Below are positions 26,608-33,790 of a stretch of 64,000 nucleotides of DNA, piece after piece. The translations under genes and the position numbers were made by a program. The notes below the pieces were generated by a model. It was not told the origin of the DNA and did no database searches. It was given only the letters and a program-made list of their open reading frames with translations. How positions within the stretch are numbered: the stretch's first letter is position 1; every line of letters starts with the position of its first letter. This stretch comes from Paenibacillus agri (GTDB lineage Bacteria > Bacillota > Bacilli > Paenibacillales > Paenibacillaceae), in the NCBI RefSeq assembly GCF_013359945.1, contig NZ_JABWCS010000215.1, positions 124,001-188,000 of the forward strand, read 5' to 3'.

Positions 26608-27134
26608 ATCATTTAAACAGATGAATTTTCCTGAAAACAGAAAGGATTTTAAAAAAGAAGTCTCATCAATTACAATAAATAACTAAAGATGATACAAAAC
26701 AAGTGCTTTTCGATAAGTTGAGGAAATTAGCAGAAGAAGTTTTTTATAACACCTTGAGAAAAACATTCGGAAATTAAGTCTAATATAGGATTAAGCAGCT
26801 AATGCTTAGTCCTTTTCTGTTCTTATGACTAAATTATAGATGCTAAGGCACTATATAACATGGTAAAATAATCCTATGTTTTCTTTAGTTTTTGTTTATA
26901 AGAAGAGAGATTCTAGATACATACTATGTGCTATATTTGAAATTTCGAAGAAAGTTATGACTCCGTTCAATGAAGACTAGGACAAGGCTATTATATCTGA
27001 AGAAGTGAGGTTTTTCTTGAAAAACATTTTAAAGGTGTATGTAGTACTTATAAGTCTATTGCAAATGGCGATTTGCGAACCTACGATATTTTGATTAAAT
27101 AACTATTTTATAAGGAAGTAGAGGTGTTTGATGC
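26608..27134 (+). other. Decayed 500-base stretch with coding remnants
   Basis: No intact gene of normal size. A 28-codon open fragment ending FYNTLRKTFGN (stop near 26778) looks like the end of a lost gene. A 25-codon reading frame at 27017-27094 starts at TTG with GTGAGG ahead and encodes a hydrophobic peptide (KNILKVYVVLISLLQMAICE); it could be chance. The strongly AT-rich sequence may hold the promoter of the gene at 27135. Confidence 0.5.
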
Positions 27135-27836
27135 ATGGATATAAGAAAAGAATTGAAAATAACCAAAGGTGATGTAGTACATGCTGCGGTTAAAAGCACT
27201 GTTTCATTGATCCCAGGAGTTGGAGGTTATTTATCAGAAGCATTTTCATTATTAATAACTGAGCCTGCTGAAAAAAGAAAAGAGAATATTCTTGTGATGA
27301 TTGATGGACGTTTACGAGAACTAGAAGAAAGGTCGTTTGATATAGAGTCATTAGCAACAAATGAACTTTTTCTCAGCAGCGTCTTACAGGCAACACAAAT
27401 AGCGATGAGGACACATCAAAAAGATAAAATCATGGCTTTGTTAAATGCAATTACTTCGGTAGCGACTGAGCAAAGTTTAGACGATAGTCAGGTGCATATG
27501 TTTCTGTCTTTTATCGAGAGCTTCAATGAATGGCATCTTAAAATACTTTTGTTTTTTGATAACCCAAAAGAGAACTTAATTTCTAAAGGACTTTCACATG
27601 ACTTCTACATGGGTGGCGCAAGTGAGGCACTGTATCGCTATTTTCCTGAGTTAGAAAACCGTAAAGAGTTTACTAAGCAAATAATGAATGAACTGTATCA
27701 AAGGGGACTTCTTAGCTCGGATGCAGGAGTTTTAAATACGATGATGACCGGAAGTGGTATTGTTGCTTCTAGAACCTCATCAACAGGGAAAGAATTTTTA
27801 AGTTTCATTAGCAAACCAATTACGTATAATGACTGA
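27135..27836 (+). CDS. Unknown protein with N-terminal hydrophobic hairpin, first gene of accessory cluster
   Basis: 233 residues. A short amphipathic or membrane-active segment near residues 22-42 (STVSLIPGVGGYLSEAFSLL) is followed by a charged helical region (EKRKENILVMIDGRLRELEE) and a C-terminal part that may be a winged helix (LYQRGLLSSDAGVLNTM). The pattern IPGVGG...EKR...LEELE is one I associate with small conserved unknown proteins of accessory regions, but I cannot name a family. Starts at ATG with GGAAGTAGAGGTG upstream. It ends 28 bases before the ADP-ribosyltransferase-like gene, so the two probably share a transcript. Confidence 0.7.
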   Translation: MDIRKELKITKGDVVHAAVKSTVSLIPGVGGYLSEAFSLLITEPAEKRKENILVMIDGRLRELEERSFDIESLATNELFLSSVLQATQIAMRTHQKDKIMALLNAITSVATEQSLDDSQVHMFLSFIESFNEWHLKILLFFDNPKENLISKGLSHDFYMGGASEALYRYFPELENRKEFTKQIMNELYQRGLLSSDAGVLNTMMTGSGIVASRTSSTGKEFLSFISKPITYND

Positions 27837-27864
27837 TTTATAAGAAGTAGGGGTGAATTTTAAA

Positions 27865-28229
27865 ATGATCGTCTATCACGGAACTACGGTGGACAATGCA
27901 GATTCAATTATGAAAAATGGGTTTTCTTTAGATACTTTTTATTGTGGCGCTTTTGGAGTAGGAGTTTATTTTGCAAGAGATACAGAAAGATGCAAAGAAT
28001 TTGGGGACAAATATTAGAAGTAGAACTTAAAGAAAGTTCTGTTTTAAATGTTGATTTCAAATCAATTTCAATTCATTTTCAATCCTTATTAGATACTGAT
28101 ATCGAATTTATGAATAAATTTAAAGACTACACTGAATCTGAAGGCTATCAAGCTTTAGAGTTAAATAACTCAAGGGTTATTGTAGTTTATGATTTAAGTT
28201 GTATTCAATCGATAAAGCGCTGTACATGA
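27865..28229 (+). pseudogene. ADP-ribosyltransferase-like (PARP/DUF3990 type) gene with a one-base frameshift
   Basis: From ATG 27865 the frame gives MIVYHGTTVDNADSIMKNGF then GAFGVGVYFARDTERCKEFG and stops at 28018. A second frame (ILEVELKESSVLNVDF to SIKRCT, ending 28229) continues the domain. Adding one A in the run near 28010-28014 (ACAAATATT) would join them into a protein of about 121 residues. YHGT, the FGxGVYFA motif and the ordering match the H-Y-type ADP-ribosyltransferase fold. The break may be a real mutation, a slippage site or an assembly error. Confidence 0.7.
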
Positions 28230-28274
28230 AATGGCTATTTCGTATAGGGATACACTAAAGGAGAAGGATCATAA

Positions 28275-28979
28275 ATGACCGTTGTAATTGGAATTTTAAC
28301 TAACGATTTTTCAATTCTAGCTACGGATACGAGAACTTGCTATGAGAATGATAACAATGAGTTGTTTAACGATCAATCCTTAAAATTGCGCGCTCTTAAT
28401 TACCCTCATGGTTGGTTGGCTGGCTTAGGCTATTCGTCATTTTTAGATCATTATCATGAATTGTCTTGCAGGATAGTTAATCCAAATACAGACAATTATT
28501 GCAGGGCGTATGCTCAAGTGGCACATGCAATGTTGCAACAAAATCCAGATCAGTTAAATGACATTATTGACTCATGCTGCTATCATACATTTATTCATAA
28601 TGGAGATGTAGAGTTAAATTACTCATATTTTGACGAGAATAGCGAGAGTCGTACAGTTGCCTTATTGAAAAATAAATTTCAGATAGGGTTCCCTTACAAT
28701 TACCCTGCAAAATCAAGAAAATGGATTGTTGAAAATTACATAGAATCCGAAATTGATTTAGGATTAGATTCAATTATCTTGAAGCTCTTAGAAATATTTA
28801 AAGAAGTTTCTTCAAAGTCTAATTCAGTCAGTAAGATATGTGAGATTGGAATTCTTAATAAAAATGGACACATCCAAAAATACTCTTTCAGTGGTCATGT
28901 AGATAGTTTATTAACTATATATCAAGATAGATTGAAAAGTGATTCAGTTGAATATACTTGTCATCTACCAACAGATTAG
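28275..28979 (+). CDS. Proteasome beta-like Ntn-hydrolase family protein
   Basis: 234 residues. The N-terminus MTVVIGILTNDFSILATDTRT resembles the start of proteasome beta/HslV subunits: after Met removal, Thr1 would be the nucleophile, and Asp17 (in ATD) falls exactly where proteasome Asp17 does; a Lys at position 36 (SLKLRAL) is close to Lys33. The next segment, HGWLAGLGYSSFLDHYHEL, resembles the GxAG-type helix region of the fold. No pro-peptide, so it would be active from synthesis. Starts after AAAGGAGAAGGATCATAA-type sequence. It is the third gene of the accessory cluster. The family call is by eye. Confidence 0.65.
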   Translation: MTVVIGILTNDFSILATDTRTCYENDNNELFNDQSLKLRALNYPHGWLAGLGYSSFLDHYHELSCRIVNPNTDNYCRAYAQVAHAMLQQNPDQLNDIIDSCCYHTFIHNGDVELNYSYFDENSESRTVALLKNKFQIGFPYNYPAKSRKWIVENYIESEIDLGLDSIILKLLEIFKEVSSKSNSVSKICEIGILNKNGHIQKYSFSGHVDSLLTIYQDRLKSDSVEYTCHLPTD

Positions 28980-29033
28980 AAAGTGCACGAAAGGAATGTT
29001 TTATCAAAATATACAGTAGACACATATAGCGCA

Positions 29034-29261
29034 TTAGGGAAGAGAAGATCGTTTTGATAACGAAATGATGTTTTTGTTCTTATCATCACCATGGTCCGCA
29101 TTTTCTTCTATCTCTTTTTTCTCATCGTGAAACTCAACAAGAGAATGAGCCGTGATGTAGTCAAATGGAGTGTAATTATTACTTGGTAATTTTCTTGTAA
29201 GTAATATCTTGACAATGATGATTCCTAAAATGAGTGGTATGTAAAAACACAGGAGAAAAAT
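29034..29261 (-). pseudogene. DUF3951-like small membrane protein, 5' end lost
   Basis: Reading the minus strand upstream of the TAA at 29034-29036 gives a hydrophobic segment (LLCFYIPLILGIIIVKILL), then NNYTPFDYITAHSLVEFHDE and a charged tail, the layout of DUF3951 proteins. No ATG, GTG or TTG occurs in frame before the next upstream stop, only ATT or CTG, so the start seems to have been lost. Confidence 0.55.
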
Positions 29262-29465
29262 GGAGTATTTGATGTATGGAGAAGCAGTGCTTTAAAAACT
29301 GGACTTGTTAACTTCGGTAAGAATAAAGTTGATCAAAAAACAAACTCAGCTATTTTCTATATAGTAGATGAAGGGATGCATGTAGCTCATGTATTAGATA
29401 ATAAAGTTAATTTCCTTTGGACAGTGATACTCCATAGTCAGATTGTCCGAAGATGGTTCGGATGA
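29225..29465 (+). pseudogene. Coding fragment of unknown gene, no start codon
   Basis: An open plus-strand frame with protein-like composition (VWRSSALKTGLVNFGKNK, then SAIFYIVDEGMHVAHVLD) ends at TGA 29463-29465. No usable start codon lies in the frame. It overlaps the DUF3951 fragment on the other strand and is followed by a terminator, so it appears to be the tail of a truncated gene. Confidence 0.4.
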
Positions 29466-29478
29466 TCTGACTAATTTT
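29436..29478 (+). terminator. Terminator after the gene fragment
   Basis: AGTCAGATTGTCCGA pairs with TCGGATGATCTGACT (two weak pairs) and is followed by AATTTTG. It lies 20 bases ahead of the GNAT gene. Confidence 0.6.
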
Positions 29479-29494
29479 GATTGTGTAAACACTA

Positions 29495-29989
29495 ATGAAT
29501 ACTGCCATTGTCAGAAGAACAAGAAAACGTTTGGAAGGCCATTCACGTGATATGAATGAATTTCTAGTGAATGAATCATTAGATGAACAACTTGATGGTT
29601 ATAACACAACGTTTTTAGCGAAGAATGACAATGGTTTAATTTTAGCATACATGTCTCTTTGTACTGATGCCATACGACTTAATCATGCAGAAAGAAACAA
29701 TGGTCAAATAGGTTACGAAACATTTCCAAGTCTAAAGATAGCAAGACTTGCTGTACATAAAGATTATCAAAGAATTGGCCTTGGCAAAAATATGATAAAG
29801 TACGCAGTACATAAATCATTACAATTGCTAGAAGATTTTTGTGGAGTTAAATTTCTAACTCTTGATTGCTTCCCTCATAGATTGGGTTATTACGTGGAGA
29901 CTATTGGTTTTGTTCAGAACCAGGAATCATCGGAAGATTTGATTAGTTTAAGGTTAAATATTGATGAGTATTTAGATAGACTGGTGTAG
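29495..29989 (+). CDS. GNAT family N-acetyltransferase, possibly 5'-truncated
   Basis: 164 residues. The acetyl-CoA loop is LAVHKDYQRIGLGKNMI (about residues 89-105), with the LKIARL strand before it as in GNAT toxins of the TacT type. No ribosome binding site precedes the ATG at 29495, and a terminator hairpin ends only 20 bases upstream, so the natural 5' end may be missing. No antitoxin-like gene (ribbon-helix-helix) is next to it. It could equally be an ordinary acetyltransferase. Confidence 0.75.
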   Translation: MNTAIVRRTRKRLEGHSRDMNEFLVNESLDEQLDGYNTTFLAKNDNGLILAYMSLCTDAIRLNHAERNNGQIGYETFPSLKIARLAVHKDYQRIGLGKNMIKYAVHKSLQLLEDFCGVKFLTLDCFPHRLGYYVETIGFVQNQESSEDLISLRLNIDEYLDRLV

Positions 29990-30017
29990 TCACTCTCTCA
30001 TTGGAGTGACTTTTTTA
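29988..30017 (+). terminator. Terminator after GNAT gene
   Basis: AGTCACTC (29988-29995) / GAGTGACT (30004-30011) then T6; begins at the stop codon. Confidence 0.85.
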
Positions 30018-30171
30018 ATGTCTCTTCTTTCCAAATAAAATAACAATTTCAATCAATCAGGCCATTTGTTTAAATGGTCTTTTTGCTGCACACTGATTTT
30101 GTAGAAGCTCCTCCAGATGCTACCCGTACCATCAGGAGGAGGAGAAAATGAAGGTCATGAAGGATCAGGAA

Positions 30172-30396
30172 TTACCCTCTAATGTTTCTAGGATCATTCC
30201 CATAAGAATTCTTTTCGCGGAATTTGCTATTTTTCCCTTGGATGGAATGTTCAAGACCATCCCTAATTGCACGTTTTCGTGCATCGGCTATAGCTTCAGC
30301 TTGAGTATCATAAACCTTTGATACACGCTCGTTACCTCCAATTTTATTTGCCCACTTATCACCGTGTGTGACTGTATAAATATCTCCTTCTGCCAT
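30172..30396 (-). CDS. DUF2188 domain protein
   Basis: 74 residues. Matches the DUF2188 pattern: a tyrosine/valine-rich first strand, W...K then TQAEAIADARKRA, and the end of the type IxxGxxSKFREKNSYG. The family is common near phage and plasmid genes; its function is unknown. ATG at 30396 follows AAGGAGGTTTTTTTC on the minus strand. The tiny gene at 30435-30578 lies just upstream on the same strand. Confidence 0.85.
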   Translation of the reverse strand: MAEGDIYTVTHGDKWANKIGGNERVSKVYDTQAEAIADARKRAIRDGLEHSIQGKNSKFREKNSYGNDPRNIRG

Positions 30397-30434
30397 GAAA
30401 AAAACCTCCTTATTTTAGTTGTTATATGAATAAA

Positions 30435-30578
30435 TTACTTACGACCTGCACGAGATTGTGACAGAACTGAACCGGCAAGAGATTTTGCAGTTTTGCTAGA
30501 AGTATTGCTTCTAAGTACTGAGGATGCTTTTGTTGACATCTTTGAAGACGAGACCTTGCTTGTACTAGATTTTGGCAT
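30435..30578 (-). CDS. Small basic Ser/Lys/Thr-rich protein, partner of DUF2188 gene
   Basis: 47 residues, too short for most gene finders, starting MPKSSTSKVSSSKMSTK and ending LSQSRAGRK, with an internal SSKTAKSLAGS stretch. An excellent site GGAGGTGAACACT precedes the ATG. It is basic and lacks acidic residues, so it may bind nucleic acid. It sits 38 bases upstream of the DUF2188 gene, and I associate similar pairs with DUF2188 genes in related bacteria. Confidence 0.75.
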   Translation of the reverse strand: MPKSSTSKVSSSKMSTKASSVLRSNTSSKTAKSLAGSVLSQSRAGRK

Positions 30579-30613
30579 TAGTGTTCACCTCCATTTACCA
30601 TATATTGTTGTTC

Positions 30614-30629
30614 ATGTATTAAGATACAT
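30614..30629 (-). promoter_or_regulatory. Palindrome in the promoter region of the DUF2188 pair
   Basis: ATGTAT-TAAG-ATACAT is a perfect inverted repeat 36 bases upstream of the 47-codon gene, in an AT-rich stretch with TTTACA-like sequence upstream on the minus strand. It could be an operator. Confidence 0.4.
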
Positions 30630-31119
30630 CAATATATTGTGTTTGTAAACTATTTTTTAGCAAACCCGCGCGGGGCATAAGCTCATCCAATCTCCTCCAA
30701 AGGCAGTCCAAAGACCATCCACAGGTACTCCACAAATGATCCACACACTATTCATGATTTTTATTTTTCCAATGATAAAATAGCGAATAAATTGAGGATG
30801 AAATAGCATACGAATTTTATATCTGACTCCCCAATTTTGGGGAGAGCTGCGACAGCTTTGACATACGAATTTTAGAGATCATTTTTTTGGTGATCTCTTT
30901 TTACGTTGTCCGAGTCTTGCGGACATTAATAATACAGGAGATTATCTCGGTCGCTTGTGATGTAGCAAGTAAACTGTAATAACGGAAACAGCCTATGATG
31001 TGATAGCGATCTTTAATTGAAAGTAAACATTATTTTGCCCTAAGTGGTTCTATCAAAATGGAGTTTTTGAACCTAAATCATTTTGAGGTAGGTTTAAAAA
31101 AGGCTAAGATAATATATCT
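30630..31119. other. Non-coding 490 bases with a terminator and a dispersed repeat
   Basis: No gene seen. A terminator AGAGATCA...TGATCTCT + T5 lies at 30874-30905. 30903-31015 is nearly the same as 34974-35086: both begin GTCCGA, contain ACATTAATAATACAGGAGAT, and end with GATAG...GA(C/T)CTTT. The stretch before 31120 has an unusual run of AT-rich sequence. Confidence 0.6.
30874..30905 (+). terminator. Terminator-like hairpin
   Basis: AGAGATCA (30874-30881), TGATCTCT (30891-30898), then TTTTT. Confidence 0.7.
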
Positions 31120-31353
31120 TTGGAGGAGAAGATTGCGCTGCTACATGTGAAGTCATTAGGTACAAATCAAGCCTGGGAAACATATGAGTCTTTAGTGGAT
31201 GGATACTTTGACATAAAGGAACAGTTAAATTTGTTAACTGCTATGGCTAGACGCAATGGATTTGTAACATTTGCTCAGTTCAATGAGTCTAGATTTAGCA
31301 CTGAGCGAACAATTAAAACGTTTCGTGATTGTATAGCTAGAGACTTAATCTGA
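31120..31353 (+). CDS. Small hypothetical protein, prophage-like
   Basis: Up to 77 residues, charged and helical (MEEKIALLHVKSLGTNQAW, then TFAQFNESRFSTERTIKTF). The first codon is uncertain: the TTG at 31120 lacks a site, while GGAGGAG at 31122-31128 would serve a start a few codons later. The next small gene lies in the same frame after the TGA at 31351-31353. Function unknown. Confidence 0.45.
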   Translation: MEEKIALLHVKSLGTNQAWETYESLVDGYFDIKEQLNLLTAMARRNGFVTFAQFNESRFSTERTIKTFRDCIARDLI

Positions 31354-31377
31354 ATTGCTGAAGACTTTAGGGATTAT

Positions 31378-31566
31378 GTGGGCCAATTAGATGCTGCTAT
31401 TCGAATTAGTCGATGCAAATCTGCAATTAAAAGACTAGAGGAAAGATACAACAAGTATGGATACTCCGAGGCTTGTAGGATCATTGTAGATGTAATGCAT
31501 ATTCAACATGTAACTAAGATTAGAAGCCAAGGTCAAAAGAATCGACCTAATAAAGAGCGATTGTGA
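31378..31566 (+). CDS. Small hypothetical protein, prophage-like
   Basis: 62 residues starting at GTG with TTAGGGA 3-9 bases ahead; basic (pI high), helical (CKSAIKRLEERYNKYG). It is in the same frame as the previous small gene with one stop between, so the two could be halves of a gene with a nonsense mutation, but the separate ribosome binding site argues for two genes. Confidence 0.5.
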   Translation: MGQLDAAIRISRCKSAIKRLEERYNKYGYSEACRIIVDVMHIQHVTKIRSQGQKNRPNKERL

Positions 31567-31579
31567 AACAATATAACAG

Positions 31580-31711
31580 ATGATTATTGAGTTGAATAAT
31601 ACATACATAGCTAATGTTGGCGACGAACAGTCTCAGGTTGAGGATTCTTGCGAAATTGCTGTTTACATAGAAGATAGGTTGTTGAGTTATGCCAATCTAC
31701 AAGAGTTGTAA
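31580..31711 (+). CDS. Tiny hypothetical protein
   Basis: 43 residues, acidic (MIIELNNTYIANVGDEQSQ...). It overlaps the next gene by 22 bases. No good ribosome binding site; it may be chance, but a row of small overlapping frames is typical of phage DNA. Confidence 0.3.
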   Translation: MIIELNNTYIANVGDEQSQVEDSCEIAVYIEDRLLSYANLQEL

Positions 31712-31913
31712 ATATTGTGGCAAGATACATGATACTAAATTGATATGCGATAAGAAGCCTAAGAAGAAACGCAAAGAGATAGACATGACTAATGAGATGA
31801 AAGTACAGATAAGGCAGTTCAGGGATTCTACAGCCTGGAAAGATAAACGTGAAGTGGACTTCGATTTTCAAGTGGACAATTTCATGTTACTTTGTTCCTC
31901 AAAAACTCTTTAA
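31689..31913 (+). pseudogene. Truncated HNH-type endonuclease (N-terminal part)
   Basis: The first 60 residues (CKYCGKIHDTKLICDKKPKK, then RDSTAWKDKREVD) match the N-terminal zinc-binding and helix region of small phage HNH endonucleases, but the HNH catalytic part is absent: the frame runs on for about 15 unrelated residues into the convergent FlaR-like gene's end at 31882. This is a prophage remnant. Confidence 0.6.
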
Positions 31914-32391
31914 CTTCTTTTGGGGATTTTAAGATAATGACTACCTTTTCTTTAGCCAAATCTTCTAAACTTATTAAAATTCCTGGTTTTTTAGTCTTCG
32001 GGTATTCCCATATCCATTTTAAAAACTCAATAGAAAATCGTTCTTCGCAACCTATCCCCATATCTGGTCTTCTTTTATTCCGATATTTAATGATTCTTTT
32101 AATAACACGAAAAACGCATATTGTTCTTGGAATATCAAGAAAGATAATTGTATCAGCTGCATTAAGTCTTATCTCCATTGTACAGCCATAATTCCCGTCA
32201 ATAATCCATTTTTGCTTCTTAACCAAATCATTTTGCACTATTCTTTGTTCATCTTTTGGTACACCCACCCAATTAGGCTTCCAAAAAAGCGAATCGAGAT
32301 GATAAACATCTATCATTAACTGTGCTCCTAGTTGCTTCGCTAAAGTAGATTTGCCAGAGCCTCCTGAACCGATAATTGCAATTTTATTCAT
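31882..32391 (-). CDS. FlaR-like AAA/P-loop ATPase (DNA topology modulation protein family)
   Basis: 169 residues. P-loop GSGGSGKST at residues 8-16, then YHLDSLFWKPNW, WIIDGNY and the lid region RRPDMG, all as in adenylate-kinase-like 'topology modulation' proteins. Exact substrate unknown. ATG on the minus strand follows AGGAGGTGTTAT. Its 3' end collides with the HNH fragment. Confidence 0.85.
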   Translation of the reverse strand: MNKIAIIGSGGSGKSTLAKQLGAQLMIDVYHLDSLFWKPNWVGVPKDEQRIVQNDLVKKQKWIIDGNYGCTMEIRLNAADTIIFLDIPRTICVFRVIKRIIKYRNKRRPDMGIGCEERFSIEFLKWIWEYPKTKKPGILISLEDLAKEKVVIILKSPKEVKEFLRNKVT

Positions 32392-32790
32392 ATAACACCT
32401 CCTGATGCGGTCTATAATGTTCCACTAATTTTCCATTCAGCTGACATTAACGAATTTACGAGGTATATTATAGCAAAATAATCAATTTTCATTATGACAA
32501 TATGTCCTTGTGAGCATTGGAACTTATGTTTAAGTATTTTAAATAGAAGAATAGAGAAACTCAATTAGACGCTCGAACTACCCCGATGTTAGAGTTAAGT
32601 ATGATGAAGTCCAACTAAATACATGGGAATTATGTTTATTGTGGAAGACTGAAGGCAAGTAAGCTATTAATTTCAAGCGCGATCTGGTGCGAATTATGGA
32701 GCTTGATCGTAGCTTCGCAGCCCATATCGAGAACCATCTGGGGGCAGATCAGCAGATCAAACTTACAAAAAGGATGGAGGGTTAACAACT
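32392..32790 (+). other. 400 bases with the end of a lost regulator gene
   Basis: No full gene. From about 32668 to the TAA at 32783-32785 an open frame encodes KRDLVRIMELDRSFAAHIEN and LGADQQIKLTKRMEG, plausibly the C-terminus of a transcription regulator that once preceded the amidohydrolase gene. 32656-32717 recurs inverted at 35397-35456. Confidence 0.5.
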
Positions 32791-33636
32791 ATGATCATTG
32801 ATTTTCGTATGAAGGCGCCGATTCCCAAATGGGAGAAGCTGTTTGTGGACGGCAAGGATGTTATCAGAGACAGCAGCAAGCTGCGCAACGTCGTCTCAGT
32901 ACCTTCAAACACGCTTGATGAGGTGATTGGGGAACTCGACTTTCACGGCATAGATTACGCGGTCATTATGGGACGTGGCAATGAGCCGGGTTCCTCGAAT
33001 GAGGAGCTTGCAGATTTTTTGAAAATTCCCCTGTCCAAACGCTTTATTGGCTTTATTGGCGTAGATACTCCTAACATCGACGAAGCGGTAAGAACGATTG
33101 AAACCTACGCCGCTACAGGACTGTTCCGCGGGGTGGCTCTCAACGCATCTGTGTTGTTGCCTCATTTACCAGTAGGCGATCCTGCTTGGGACCCTATTTT
33201 CATAGCCTGCGCAAAACATAAGTTGCCGCTTGCGCTGACGCTGAGTGTTTATCTGGGTGTGACTGGACCACGGCAGAACTATGATTTCGCTAGACCTAGC
33301 CAACTGGTTAGAGCTGCTCAGGCGTTCCCGGATTTAAACTTTATTATCAATCATGGAGCTTGGCCATTTGTAAATGAAGCCATCGGCACCGCTTCTTACC
33401 TTCGTAATATTTATATCTTGCCTGACCTGTTTGTTCGATTCCCAGACGGAGAAAGGTATCTGGAAGCTGCGAATTTCCATTTATCGAACCAGATCCTGTA
33501 TGGAAGTAATTATCCCAACGTTCCGTATGAATTTACACTAGATAAAGTGAAAAATTGGAATTGGGATGAAGGCGTGCAGCAGAAGTTTTTTTATGAAAAT
33601 GCTGCTAAACTGCTGGGATTGCCTGTTCATGAGTAG
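32791..33636 (+). CDS. Amidohydrolase-related (TIM-barrel) protein lacking the N-terminal metal motif
   Basis: 281 residues. It follows the Amidohydrolase_2 plan: strand-1 MIIDFRMKAP, an EAADFLKIP-like helix region, then FIINHGAWPFVNEA and LYGSNYPNVPYEF. The usual HxH after strand 1 is replaced by FRMK, and the late GSDYP motif reads GSNYP, so key metal ligands are missing. GC content is higher than its neighbours. Starts after GGATGGAGGGTTAACAACT. It may be a non-metal lyase or an inactive relative. Confidence 0.75.
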   Translation: MIIDFRMKAPIPKWEKLFVDGKDVIRDSSKLRNVVSVPSNTLDEVIGELDFHGIDYAVIMGRGNEPGSSNEELADFLKIPLSKRFIGFIGVDTPNIDEAVRTIETYAATGLFRGVALNASVLLPHLPVGDPAWDPIFIACAKHKLPLALTLSVYLGVTGPRQNYDFARPSQLVRAAQAFPDLNFIINHGAWPFVNEAIGTASYLRNIYILPDLFVRFPDGERYLEAANFHLSNQILYGSNYPNVPYEFTLDKVKNWNWDEGVQQKFFYENAAKLLGLPVHE

Positions 33637-33790
33637 CAATTGACGCCATGCAGAACAAGTTTGTGTTTAGTGCTTATGTAATTATTTCAGGAGTGGTGTC
33701 ATCAGGTTCGAAATAGTAAAGTAACTTGGATGTTTTCTAAGAGATAAGTAATAACTAGTAGTATATCTAACAAGCGAATCAACTAGTAAT

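Noticed and set aside
31120..31566. A single gene with a programmed stop (selenocysteine or readthrough)
   Set aside because: The second part has its own TTAGGGA site and GTG start, and there is no sign of a selenocysteine element.
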